64,000 nucleotides of DNA from Saprospiraceae bacterium (lineage in GTDB: Bacteria; Bacteroidota; Bacteroidia; Chitinophagales; Saprospiraceae): the NCBI GenBank assembly GCA_013001595.1, contig JABDMH010000093.1:144357-208356 (forward strand), read 5' to 3'. Positions within the stretch are counted from its first letter, which is position 1. Each line of letters opens with the position of its first letter. A program made the position numbers and the translations under genes. Of this stretch, positions 51,538 to 61,163 are shown in pieces. The notes under the pieces are model-generated. The model saw only the letters and a program-made list of their open reading frames with translations. It was not told the origin of the DNA and did no database searches.

Positions 51538-53049
51538 TTACCTTACAAGCTCAGCATCTGACCCACTTGTCCTCTCTTTTTGCTCTACAAAATAGGGTTG
51601 GAAGCTATAGGATGAATTCGGATCCCAATGGGCATTAATTTTTGGTAGAAATGATTTCAGCTTTTTGATTTCATGTACATAGCTAGAGTTTGAAGCTTCA
51701 TTGGTCCACTCATGAGGATCATTTTCGTGATCATAGAATTCAGCACCTCCATCTTCATATTGGATATACCTAAACCGGTCTGATTTGATGGTATGATTAT
51801 TCATGCCAAAGGTGGTGATGGCATAAGCATCTTCTGATGAACCTTCCATCAACATTTTTGGGACTAAACTAATACCTTCGTTTTTCTCATAAGCAGGGAG
51901 TCCGCACAGATCGAGTAGAGTGGGATAGATGGAAAGCATTTCTGCCGGTGCATGGATCACTTTTTCTTTGGGCAACTGGGGAGCCACAAACATCAATGGA
52001 GCATTAGTGGCTGGTTCCCATAGGGCATGTTTGGCAAATGTGCCCTTTTCCCCCAAACGATAACCATGGTCTGACCATAGCACAATCACTGTATTATTGT
52101 AATGATCACTTTGCTTAAATGCTTCCATCAGCCTGCCTATCTGGTGGTCCACAAAACTGATGCAGGCTAAGTACGCTTGTATAATGTTTTTCCACTCTCC
52201 ACTCTCTTTGGCCCATTCAGTCGTGGGCATCATGGGTAGGTCATTTATCTTTAGGGCAACTGGTGGCACATCATCTAGATCATCGGGTTGGTACGGCGCT
52301 GTCTCAATCTCTTCGACAGGATGCAGATCAAACCATTTCTGCGGTACATATAGAGGTACATGCGGCCGTAGAAACCCCAGGCCCAGAAAAAAGGGCTGGT
52401 CGTATGTTCTCTCAAGTCGTTCTATCGCCCAATCTACCGACTGATGATCAGGCATCAGCGAATCTACCGTAGGATATGCACCCCAGTCTGTACTGGTACG
52501 ACCATATTGTGCTCTGTCTGAGGTTCCATATCCATCCCAGACAAATCGCTCTGCGGGGAGGGGACCAAAGCCTTTTACCCTTCCCCCTGATTCATCAAAC
52601 ACTCCTTCGGGCGCATGCGAATGAAACAGCTTTCCGATGCCCATGGTATGGTACCCGTGGTTGTTAAAGTATTCGGGGAGAAAGATAATGTCTTCGGTCG
52701 CTGGATTTTCTGAACGAATCTGATTATCTGGTATCATTCCGTAGATTCCCGTAGTAGATGGCCGCAAACCAGTCATTATGGAAGCCCTCGAAGGACCACA
52801 TAAGGGTGCCTGGCAGTGGGCATTGGAAAATAACACTCCCTCTGCTGCCAGCTTATCCATATTTGGAGTTTTGGTGTTGGAGTATTTATTGAGACAACCT
52901 AGCCAGGTGTTCAAATCATCTACGGCAATGAATAGGACATTTAAAGACTTTGGATCTGTTTCTTCACTTTTCTCAGTGGATGCAGTGCCGCATGCCCAAA
53001 AGACCACTAAGGCTATTACAAATGCACTAAACAATGTTTGATACTTCAT
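51538..53049 (-). CDS. Sulfatase, iduronate-2-sulfatase-like (S1 family)
   Basis: A 503-residue lipoprotein sulfatase (signal ending FWACG, lipidated Cys20). The active-site motif CGPSR (Cys84) in LCGPSRASIMTGLRPS is the formylglycine site. Metal-binding FIAVDDLN (about 40-47) and the later LWSDHGYRLGEKG are conserved and resemble the iduronate-2-sulfatase group. It removes sulfate esters, presumably from sulfated sugars released by the locus lyases. A maturation enzyme must act on the Cys and is not in this window. It follows the isomerase gene by 39 nt, so it is probably co-transcribed. Confidence 0.92.
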   Translation of the reverse strand: MKYQTLFSAFVIALVVFWACGTASTEKSEETDPKSLNVLFIAVDDLNTWLGCLNKYSNTKTPNMDKLAAEGVLFSNAHCQAPLCGPSRASIMTGLRPSTTGIYGMIPDNQIRSENPATEDIIFLPEYFNNHGYHTMGIGKLFHSHAPEGVFDESGGRVKGFGPLPAERFVWDGYGTSDRAQYGRTSTDWGAYPTVDSLMPDHQSVDWAIERLERTYDQPFFLGLGFLRPHVPLYVPQKWFDLHPVEEIETAPYQPDDLDDVPPVALKINDLPMMPTTEWAKESGEWKNIIQAYLACISFVDHQIGRLMEAFKQSDHYNNTVIVLWSDHGYRLGEKGTFAKHALWEPATNAPLMFVAPQLPKEKVIHAPAEMLSIYPTLLDLCGLPAYEKNEGISLVPKMLMEGSSEDAYAITTFGMNNHTIKSDRFRYIQYEDGGAEFYDHENDPHEWTNEASNSSYVHEIKKLKSFLPKINAHWDPNSSYSFQPYFVEQKERTSGSDAELVR

Positions 53050-53088
53050 TTGATTGGATTTTTCACCTGATTATGTTAATAAAACGTG

Positions 53089-54501
53089 CTAACAGATCTT
53101 AACAACACTGATGTCTAGCAAGGCTCCAAGTTTTTCAATATGGTCTGTGATATGCCCTATACCGATGGCGCAATGATGTGCTGGACCTTGCTTTGACCAT
53201 TTATTCATAAACTGTTTGGCTCCAATGGAGAACCGATATCGGCTATTCGTATTTCCGATTTGCAAGGTTGGGCCAGGCACGGATTCCCCCTCGGCAACCA
53301 GTAAGAAAACCTCATTTTTACCTTCCACCACCGAAAGCAAAGTTACCGGACCATGCTTCACTGTCATTTGAATGGATAGTCCTTTCCCGGGCTTACCATG
53401 ATATACCGGAAGTGGTACCAATTGTATCTCTCCCTCAGCGATGGCGAAGTGTGCCGGACCATCATGACCCAGCATCACAATATCATCATTATAGTCCATG
53501 GCATAAAACTCTGAGAATGAACCACCAACACCAAAGGAATCCATAATTTTCATGGCCTGTGCATTCTTCACTTCGCATTCACCCGCAACCGGTACATTCT
53601 TTCCTGTCAGTAAGGTATTGCCAGCAATAATTGAGGTGACTATATTTTCGTATTCGTTACCCGATTCACCCTCATAGTAGTAGGCCAGGGCACCTAAGTT
53701 ATGTGCGCTGACTAATTTGTCCAGGGCAACTGACGTGCGCGCAGCCCGTATGATTTCTTCTTGTTCACAGGCAGCAACTACCTCGAAAGTGTCGTGAAAT
53801 TCTTGAATTTTTTCTTCAACTTCCGCATCGGTGGCTTCATCACGGCACTTTTTCAATTCACACATTTCAATTAATTCGATGTGCGTACCAAATGCAGCAG
53901 CCTGTTTGGTGAAGTCGGAATAGACATCTAACATTCCACCATAATAATGACCCAAAATGCCCAAACGATTGGCACGCATAGCTGAAGCTACAGCAGCTGC
54001 ATTGATCCATCCTTGGATGTCATCCCATACGGCTTTCTCCCCTAGATACCCGGTTACAAACTCATAGCGAATTCCGACGCGATTGAAAACATTAGCAATT
54101 TCTGGAACCGAACAAGCCTGGCAATGGGCCAACCATTCTCCAGTCATTAGTCCTCGATCATTGAGATTGTTGAATTTCTCATAGTCAATTGCCGCAACCG
54201 GTTGTATGTTTAAAACGATAATGGGACATTTTACCTTCTGGGCAATTGGCAAGACTGTGGACGATAAGGCGTAAGTAGATACATATAGAAAAACAATCTC
54301 GACGTCGCTTTTCTTCAAGTAGTCTCCTGCCTCTATTGCTTTTTCTGGAGCATCAACAAGGCCGGCATCAATGACTTCAGCTCCAAATGCCTCCATTTTA
54401 CCAGCGATTTGCTTTTGGTAAACGATCAGGCGGTCCAACAATCCATCAAACTGATCCCAATAGGTATCAAGTCCAATGCCGAATAATCCAACTCGAGTCA
54501 T
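53089..54501 (-). CDS. L-fucose/L-arabinose isomerase family protein
   Basis: A 470-residue aldose-ketose isomerase of the fucose/arabinose isomerase fold. It begins with the Rossmann-type MTRVGLFGIGLDTYWDQF. Metal-ligand regions include ACEQEEIIRAARTSVALDKL, YYYEGESGNEYENIV and the C-terminal MLGHDGPAHFAI. The frame is open to 54738, but that extension would overlap the transporter gene and lacks homology; the ATG at 54501 is right. It follows the RhaT-type transporter by 11 nt, which suggests that it isomerises the transported deoxysugar, perhaps L-rhamnose. It is not a RhaA-type enzyme by sequence. Confidence 0.85.
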   Translation of the reverse strand: MTRVGLFGIGLDTYWDQFDGLLDRLIVYQKQIAGKMEAFGAEVIDAGLVDAPEKAIEAGDYLKKSDVEIVFLYVSTYALSSTVLPIAQKVKCPIIVLNIQPVAAIDYEKFNNLNDRGLMTGEWLAHCQACSVPEIANVFNRVGIRYEFVTGYLGEKAVWDDIQGWINAAAVASAMRANRLGILGHYYGGMLDVYSDFTKQAAAFGTHIELIEMCELKKCRDEATDAEVEEKIQEFHDTFEVVAACEQEEIIRAARTSVALDKLVSAHNLGALAYYYEGESGNEYENIVTSIIAGNTLLTGKNVPVAGECEVKNAQAMKIMDSFGVGGSFSEFYAMDYNDDIVMLGHDGPAHFAIAEGEIQLVPLPVYHGKPGKGLSIQMTVKHGPVTLLSVVEGKNEVFLLVAEGESVPGPTLQIGNTNSRYRFSIGAKQFMNKWSKQGPAHHCAIGIGHITDHIEKLGALLDISVVKIC

Positions 54502-54512
54502 ATAATGTGTAT

Positions 54513-55565
54513 TTACATTGAATTTCCAATTCCCACAAGAAATACCGATAATATGATGATCACAATTCCGATCGTGATCGTCAATTTCGTCCGTGGGGTG
54601 ACGCCCTTCCATTCCCGTCGATAGATCCCCCACATATTGGCGGTTAGAATGATGGTTGACATGTGTAGTATCCAAGAACTGGCACCGTTGCCCAATTTGC
54701 TTTCTCCCATTCCATAGAAAAAGAACTGTAAGAACCAAGTAGTTCCTGCTAGCGCTGAGAACAGGATATTGTGGGCAATTGGCGTAGACCCATTGATGAA
54801 ATCCCTGTATGATTTATTCTTTAAGCTCAAAACCAATGTCCAGATGAAATTGGTTGTCAATCCACCCCAAAGGATAACTATGAATGTTACGTTATTTTGA
54901 TACAGTGGATTATAACCTGCGGCAACAGCTGCATCTGCCAGGGGCTTACCGGCTTCAATGCCGAAATTGAAAAATGAACTCAGGATGCCGGAGAGTATGG
55001 CTATAGTTAATCCCTTGACCAGGCTAAATTCTTCTACACTCGCTTTCTGTTGCTCTGTAGAGAGCTCACTTTCTTTCATCATTCCGGCTTTCCCAGATAT
55101 GGAAATCCCAATTAAACAAATCAGGACACCGAGTAAAACCAATTGACCTCCTGATGAGGCCATCATGTTTGTAAAAGAAATCTTCCCCTCGGTGGGATTA
55201 ATATTGTAATAAATGGATGGAACAATGGCACCGAAGGCTGCGCAAAAGCCAAGCACCACCGAATTGCCCAGGGACATGCCAAGATACCTGATCCCCAGCC
55301 CATAGGACAAACCACCAACTCCCCAGAGCAAGCCCATGATGAAAGTGAAAAATATGATTTGACGTGAGGCTGCCGCAATAATTTCCCCAAACCCTGGCAC
55401 TGTAAGCCAAGCCGCCAAAGGAGGAACAATTAACCAAGAAAATAGACCGCCGACAATCCAGTAACTTTCCCACGCCCATCCTTTAACCTTGTTAAAAGGC
55501 ATGTAAAAGCTTCCCGCTGCTATGCCCCCCAAAGAATGAAATATGACGCCTAATAGGGCTTGCAT
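54513..55565 (-). CDS. rhaT: RhaT-type L-rhamnose/proton symporter
   Basis: A 350-residue inner-membrane transporter with ten hydrophobic helices in the RhaT pattern: GVIFHSLGGIAAGSFYMPFNKVKGW at the N-terminus, AWESYWIVGGLFSWLIVPPL, and MGLLWGVGGLSYGLGIRYLG. RhaT imports L-rhamnose (and L-lyxose in E. coli) with protons. It sits between the GH106-like gene (86 nt upstream) and the isomerase (11 nt downstream), a coherent deoxysugar uptake and use arrangement. Confidence 0.93.
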   Translation of the reverse strand: MQALLGVIFHSLGGIAAGSFYMPFNKVKGWAWESYWIVGGLFSWLIVPPLAAWLTVPGFGEIIAAASRQIIFFTFIMGLLWGVGGLSYGLGIRYLGMSLGNSVVLGFCAAFGAIVPSIYYNINPTEGKISFTNMMASSGGQLVLLGVLICLIGISISGKAGMMKESELSTEQQKASVEEFSLVKGLTIAILSGILSSFFNFGIEAGKPLADAAVAAGYNPLYQNNVTFIVILWGGLTTNFIWTLVLSLKNKSYRDFINGSTPIAHNILFSALAGTTWFLQFFFYGMGESKLGNGASSWILHMSTIILTANMWGIYRREWKGVTPRTKLTITIGIVIIILSVFLVGIGNSM

Positions 55566-55651
55566 GAAGTTATGATTCGATTAAATTATTCAGATGTGTT
55601 TATTGGGAATAAATAGTACAACTTTGATTTGCAGCCTTTTTACACTTACAG

Positions 55652-58600
55652 CTAGTTTTCAGGATGTCGTGCAATATAATCTAAAAGGAATGCCTTCACA
55701 TCTTCAACTGTACCTTGTTTTAGTCCACCATTGGTAGCACCGGTTATCCAGTACAGTATCATTCCTGCATCAGAACAATCCCATTTCCCTTTTTGAAAAT
55801 TCACCACATCATCTACTTCAGCTATTTTTCCTTGAAGCCATACCTGTTGTATGCGCGAATCGGGATGGTTCTTTGCCCAATCCCAATCAGCTAGATCTAC
55901 CTTTAGTTTTATGTTTTGATCAGGAATTCGCACTTCTTCTACTCCAAGATCTACGATCTGCTGCCAGGTATAGAAATCACCAGCATTGTCATTTGCCGGA
56001 TGATGGGTAACTATTTTGATGTATGGATGTTTTTCTTTGGGTGTGGCATCCAAAGCAAGGCCAATAATATCTGGTTCTCCGGCTTCAACGATCCATAGTG
56101 GGTCGTAAGCCGTTGAAGCATTTATTGCATTACACAAGTCTTTTATGGTTTCATCTTTTTGCCACTTTGCATCATAAAATACAAGCGATTCAAAGCCTCC
56201 CCAACGTCTGGCGGTTACATCGCAACAGGATTGCATCAGCGCATGACGTTCTTTTTCTGCTTTTTCCGAAATTCTTGGACCCCTTACCAAATCGCAACTG
56301 TGTGAATAGTGTACCAATCTTTCCTCCAATCCTGCTGCACGCAACAAAGCGATTGATACAGCGGTACCTCCCAGGTCATCAGGATCCGGGGAGTTTCCAT
56401 CAGCAATAATGGCTACCCGCCCTGCTGGAGGATCTATCTTTGGTGATGATGTAGTCAATATTTGAACAGGTCCCAACAAACCTGAGGAAAGAGGCTCCGA
56501 AAACTTAAAGGAACGCATCGCTAATTCTGTGGTAAAGGTGTATCTGCCGGTTGTGAATTCCTGGCCTCCCATCAATCCATTTTCAAATTTTACAGTACGT
56601 GCCTTTGCATCTGGTTCCTGCCGGTCGCCCAATAGCCGATTGATCCACCGATTGGCGACTTCAATTTCCAAGTCATTGCTTCCTTCTCGGAGGGTACTGG
56701 TAATATCAATACGCCACGGTGCGCACCAAATTACTCCTACATCTTGTCCATTTAATGTTATCCTGGCGATATCTTTTACAACTCCCAGGTCGAGGTAGTA
56801 TTTTCTATCATCCAACTTTTCAACATTGATGGTCTTTTGGTATGTCGCAATACCGGAGTAGTACTTTAAACCACGCATTTCATGTTGAGTCCAGTCTTGG
56901 AGTTCATCGAATTTAATATGTTCCGGCCCACCATATTTTGCATCAAAGGAGACGTCCCAAGAACCTTCGATGGTTTTTAGTTCTTTTAAGACTGGAAAAT
57001 TATGCCCCACTTCTTCAGCAGCGGATTGCCGACTCTTAGCGGAAAAGGTGATGAAGAAACTTTCGTGAGGAAAGAATTCTAGTGGTACGGTCGTCAAGTC
57101 ATTATCGACGGAATAATTGGCAATTGGTCTTGATTCTCCAGTAGTGGGTACCCATAATGTGGGTTCTCCAACTGCACGAAAAGTACAATGGGTGTTTTGG
57201 AATTGTTCAGTTTTGTTGGCCACAAAATAAATGTCTCTATCCGCTGTTCTTCGGTGACCAGAACGAATGCAATTATTTTCGGACTTAAAATCTTCAGCGA
57301 TATTCTCTTTTGCTAGGAGTGCTATGGTATTTTCATAGGTCGGATATAATTTATCTGAAGAAAGACTTGCTAGGTCGCCTCCCCAATAAATGATTCCCTT
57401 GCCATACTTCCTCTCTGTTCTATTGTCCGGTATTTGAAGAGATCCCCAAAGGTGTTCAGCTAGTACTTGCAGCCGACTATCACAATCTGGATAATTCCTT
57501 AAACTTGGAGATTTGACGGGAGGAGTTCCAATTATTTTTGCTCCCTCAGCCACAAGTGAAGTGATCTTCTCTAGTAACTCTGGAGTCATTGTTTTAAAAT
57601 TTGGTAACACCATTATCTCATAAGAAGAAGCTCCGCGAAAAACAATTTTTCCATCTTCTACTACAGCCCTTTCCATCAGCATTTTGGGGGAGCAACCATC
57701 AAATCCATATCCCTTTTTGTCAGGGGTAGCTCCATTTTCATGCAAGGCATCTGCTGGAGGTGTAAATACCATGGGGGCGCCCTCAGGAGTAAGATAAAGG
57801 ATGTCAGAAATCGCCTGACCTTGTTGCATCATATGAGAGCAACGGCTGATGTACTTATGGTAGGCTTCTACCATGGGCCACCAGGTCTGTCCACGATCCC
57901 AATGCACCCCATAGCGACCCATGGTCATACCAGGGCGGTATTCATTACCAAGTGGTTTATGGGCAAAGGTATGGTACACGAATCGATTAACACCCAGTGC
58001 CAATGCCCAGTCACTTTGGTCTTTCATCGACCAGGGATACTCTTGCCAGGCTTCATCATTATTTGAGGTAAAAACTTCTGCCCCTACAATGGGTTGCCCG
58101 GTAATATGTGAAATGGAAGTAGCTTCCAAAACTGCATACCAGGTAACATATCCAAAACGCTTACTCCAAAATTCTGCCATAATTACATCGGCGATTGCTC
58201 CCAGATCAAGGTCGCCTGCAGGATTCATGTCATAGGGTTCAATGGTCAGCTCCAAGTCATTTTTATGCGCATATGCTTTGCCAAACTCCACATGATTTTC
58301 CAATACTAATTCCTTGCAAGTTTGACGTAAATCCCATAGGAAGCGTTCGGTTATTTCTACATTTTGAACTACTCGCCCAGTATAGGCTAAGAAATATGGT
58401 TCGGGATCATACCCACGACTTTTCCTAAATGCTTCGACAATCCCTTCAGTCCAGTTTTGAGCACCACTTTCCCAGCTATCCATATGGAAGCCAGTCCAAC
58501 CGACCCCTTCTTTTCTGGGGGCTGTCTTTTTCAATAAGATATCCGTGAAATTTTTCAAGTGATTTCTGAAGGCGATGGTATCCATTTTATTGCTCTCCAG

Positions 58601-59464
58601 ACCAATTACCGGTTCTGGGGATGGCCGTGTGCTGGCACCAGTCACCCTTTTTCCCATACGGATTATCGTCCATTGACCCGCAGGGGCATCCCAAACCAGT
58701 AGCCCGTCTGACTGCATGTATTTGGTGATATTAATGATCTGTTCCTTTTCAAGTGCTTCACTATGATCTATTTCCAGGTAACTAGCCGGGTCAGGTAGGA
58801 AAGGCTTGACCTTTGGCTTTGAAGAATAGGGATCTCTTTCATAAAGTGCTTTTTCGTTTATATCAGTAATCACAGGTTTCACGGAATTTGGAATCGCGTA
58901 TACAGCTATATCTTCATAATAGGGATCTTTCATCTTATGCCAGGTCGTGCTTCTTTGCTCCGGAATGGGAAGTGTGACTTTTACTATTCTATTTCCCAAA
59001 ACATCGGTTTCACTAAAAACCAGATGCTTCATAGATTCTTCCGGTTTTACCCAAGGACCGCCACTCCCGCACCAGCCTGGACCCGCACCCAAGAGTATTT
59101 TTATCCCTAGTCGTTCTGCCTCTCTTACAGCGTGCACATATAGATCCTGCCATTCCTCACTCATAAAATCTACCGGTCCTCGGGGGACACCGATTCCAAC
59201 TTCAAGAAATATTAAATTGCTGATACCGACTTCTTTCATCGATTCTAGGTCTGCTGTCATGGCTTCGCGAGATAAATTGCCATCCATGAAGTACCAGTAG
59301 ACACCGGGTTTCGAAGAATCTGGCGGGTCTTTAAATGCTTCTTTTAAGCCATCTAATGGAGGGGAGGTATTACTTACTGTTACAATTGACAAGCTAAATA
59401 ACACTGCCATAAATCCAACCCATTCCCGTAAGGAAACTGCAAATAGATTTTTGATTTGAAACAT
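55652..59464 (-). CDS. GH106-like alpha-L-rhamnosidase fused to a nucleoside-hydrolase-like domain
   Basis: A 1270-residue exported fusion. A signal/anchor (about 12-32) is followed by a GH106-type enzyme (about 45-1000): PGVYWYFMDGNLSREAMTADLESM near the start, GAGPGWCGSGGPWV, HMDSWESGAQNW, and later TLNGQDVGVIWCAPWRIDIT (galactose-binding-like domain, about 895-970). From about residue 1014 the rest resembles the inosine-uridine nucleoside hydrolase-like/DUF1593 fold (IIADGNSPDPDDLGGTAVS, an Asp-rich motif; WIVEAGEPDIIGLAL). That domain is encoded separately in the cases I recall. The fusion suggests an extra activity on the released sugar or glycoside. It lies in the minus-strand operon between a sulfatase and rhaT. 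Confidence 0.85.
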   Translation of the reverse strand: MFQIKNLFAVSLREWVGFMAVLFSLSIVTVSNTSPPLDGLKEAFKDPPDSSKPGVYWYFMDGNLSREAMTADLESMKEVGISNLIFLEVGIGVPRGPVDFMSEEWQDLYVHAVREAERLGIKILLGAGPGWCGSGGPWVKPEESMKHLVFSETDVLGNRIVKVTLPIPEQRSTTWHKMKDPYYEDIAVYAIPNSVKPVITDINEKALYERDPYSSKPKVKPFLPDPASYLEIDHSEALEKEQIINITKYMQSDGLLVWDAPAGQWTIIRMGKRVTGASTRPSPEPVIGLESNKMDTIAFRNHLKNFTDILLKKTAPRKEGVGWTGFHMDSWESGAQNWTEGIVEAFRKSRGYDPEPYFLAYTGRVVQNVEITERFLWDLRQTCKELVLENHVEFGKAYAHKNDLELTIEPYDMNPAGDLDLGAIADVIMAEFWSKRFGYVTWYAVLEATSISHITGQPIVGAEVFTSNNDEAWQEYPWSMKDQSDWALALGVNRFVYHTFAHKPLGNEYRPGMTMGRYGVHWDRGQTWWPMVEAYHKYISRCSHMMQQGQAISDILYLTPEGAPMVFTPPADALHENGATPDKKGYGFDGCSPKMLMERAVVEDGKIVFRGASSYEIMVLPNFKTMTPELLEKITSLVAEGAKIIGTPPVKSPSLRNYPDCDSRLQVLAEHLWGSLQIPDNRTERKYGKGIIYWGGDLASLSSDKLYPTYENTIALLAKENIAEDFKSENNCIRSGHRRTADRDIYFVANKTEQFQNTHCTFRAVGEPTLWVPTTGESRPIANYSVDNDLTTVPLEFFPHESFFITFSAKSRQSAAEEVGHNFPVLKELKTIEGSWDVSFDAKYGGPEHIKFDELQDWTQHEMRGLKYYSGIATYQKTINVEKLDDRKYYLDLGVVKDIARITLNGQDVGVIWCAPWRIDITSTLREGSNDLEIEVANRWINRLLGDRQEPDAKARTVKFENGLMGGQEFTTGRYTFTTELAMRSFKFSEPLSSGLLGPVQILTTSSPKIDPPAGRVAIIADGNSPDPDDLGGTAVSIALLRAAGLEERLVHYSHSCDLVRGPRISEKAEKERHALMQSCCDVTARRWGGFESLVFYDAKWQKDETIKDLCNAINASTAYDPLWIVEAGEPDIIGLALDATPKEKHPYIKIVTHHPANDNAGDFYTWQQIVDLGVEEVRIPDQNIKLKVDLADWDWAKNHPDSRIQQVWLQGKIAEVDDVVNFQKGKWDCSDAGMILYWITGATNGGLKQGTVEDVKAFLLDYIARHPEN

Positions 59465-59494
59465 TTAGTCAGTATTTATTTATGATGATCATGT

Positions 59495-60964
59495 TTATCT
59501 TATCATAGGGGTCTGAACAACTCCTTCCCCTTTTAGAAAATCCCGATAGTTAATGGCTTGATTACTAGAATCTAACTTTAAATTCCATTTTTGCAGATAG
59601 TGATCACGAGGATTAAAATCATCCCCAATTTTTTCTAGAGCCAGATTGAGCTTTGTATCCATTTCTCGCTGAAGATCCTTCAATTCAAGCTTGTCAACCA
59701 GATTGGTCATTTGGAAAGGATCGCTAAGGTTGTCGAATAATTTACTCGCACCTTCTAGCGTACGTGCATAGGTATATTGCTTGGTACGAATGGCGCGGTA
59801 TTCGGGATAGACATACTCTCTTGTAAAAGGGCAAACATTCATGACTAAGGCTACGCGATCGATAGCTGGATCCGGTGACCTGATTAAATCAGAGAGATTT
59901 TCACCTTCGACAGATTCAGGAATTTCGATATTTGCCAAACCTAGTAGTGAAGGAAGAATATCAGGAGTACTGATGGGTGCATTTATAACCGCGCCTCGAT
60001 TTTCACCAATTGCCGGATATCTTATCAGAAAAGGAACTCTGATGGATTCATCCCATGCCAATTGCTTGGTAAAGGGTTTAATGCCATGTGCCCCCATCAT
60101 TTCTCCATGGTCTGAGCTTAGCACAATAATGGTATTACCTAATAAATCTAGTTCCATCATTTTTTGGAGAATGTGTCCAATCGCTTCATCAGTTGCTGTA
60201 CAATGCGCGTAATATCCTTGCAGCTCTTTTCTGATTTCAGCTTCCCATTCTTTAGGCACATTAGGTGCAAGGATTAGCTCCTCTCGAGGGTACATTGCTC
60301 TATATTTCGCCGGTGCACTATGGTGGGGGAAATGTGGAGTAGCTATGGATACGAATAAGAGAAAACGCTCTTCGCTCTTAACCCTTTGGCTGATGAAGCT
60401 GATGGCATCTTTGGCCAATGCGTTGGGTGAGTATTCATCCCAATACTTAATTTCAGGATTATCGTGCTCATAATAAGCCATCTCATTGTAGTCATGAGAA
60501 CATTCCAGAGCTTTCCAATATTCAAAACCTTGTCGTCTTTCTGGCTCAACATTGTTTAGTCTACCATGTCCATCGAGGTGCCATTTTCCTAGGTACCCAG
60601 TTTTATAACCTTCGGCTTTAAATATTTCTGCCATGCAAAGTTCCTCGTCGGGCAAGTAAAGGTCGTTTAGGAACATTCCGGTTGAAGTTGGATAACGACC
60701 TGTCAAGAGGGCGGCTCGATGTGGGGTACACACTGGGCATACTGATACCGCGTTTGCGAAATTTACCGCCTCCTGTGCAAACTTGTCAATATTTGAGGTT
60801 TTGACATTGGGATCACCAGCATAGCCGAAGGCGGATGCCCTCCATTGATCGGTTAAAATATAGACAATATTGGGTTTAGTTATTGGTTCTGCTCTTTTAC
60901 AGGCGCTTGCAATAAGTATCAAAGCAAATAGAGTGAATATCATTTTCTGATGAACATTACACAT
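59495..60964 (-). CDS. Sulfatase (S1 family)
   Basis: A 489-residue lipoprotein sulfatase with a lipobox ending SAC (Cys22), NIVYILTDQWRASAFGYAG (metal ligand), the formylglycine motif CTPHR (Cys79) in CPVCTPHRAALLTGRYP, and the C-terminal VLSSDHGEMMGAHG. It is distinct in subgroup from the other sulfatase here, so the two may act on different sulfate positions. It is 30 nt upstream of the GH106 fusion and probably shares its transcript. Confidence 0.92.
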   Translation of the reverse strand: MCNVHQKMIFTLFALILIASACKRAEPITKPNIVYILTDQWRASAFGYAGDPNVKTSNIDKFAQEAVNFANAVSVCPVCTPHRAALLTGRYPTSTGMFLNDLYLPDEELCMAEIFKAEGYKTGYLGKWHLDGHGRLNNVEPERRQGFEYWKALECSHDYNEMAYYEHDNPEIKYWDEYSPNALAKDAISFISQRVKSEERFLLFVSIATPHFPHHSAPAKYRAMYPREELILAPNVPKEWEAEIRKELQGYYAHCTATDEAIGHILQKMMELDLLGNTIIVLSSDHGEMMGAHGIKPFTKQLAWDESIRVPFLIRYPAIGENRGAVINAPISTPDILPSLLGLANIEIPESVEGENLSDLIRSPDPAIDRVALVMNVCPFTREYVYPEYRAIRTKQYTYARTLEGASKLFDNLSDPFQMTNLVDKLELKDLQREMDTKLNLALEKIGDDFNPRDHYLQKWNLKLDSSNQAINYRDFLKGEGVVQTPMIR

Positions 60965-61163
60965 ATGTTTTCTCTTATTAATTAGTTTAATGGATGAGAT
61001 CTAATCAATGGATATAATTATCATGGAACAGATCAAACGGAACTCAATGATCAGAGAAAGCTCATCTTAAATCGGATTAACCCAATCACTGAATCATGTA
61101 TCCCGATTAAGAAGAACTTTAGACCTAGTATATTCTTGAAAAAAACGCTCATCAATTTCAGGT

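Noticed and set aside
54502..54738. N-terminal extension of the isomerase reading frame
   Set aside because: It would overlap rhaT by more than 200 bp and the residues have no family resemblance; the ATG at 54501 gives the standard start.
61071..61113. AATCGG / CCGATT inverted repeat upstream of the S1 sulfatase gene
   Set aside because: Only 6 bp with a loop of about 30 nt and no T-tract; not distinguishable from chance.
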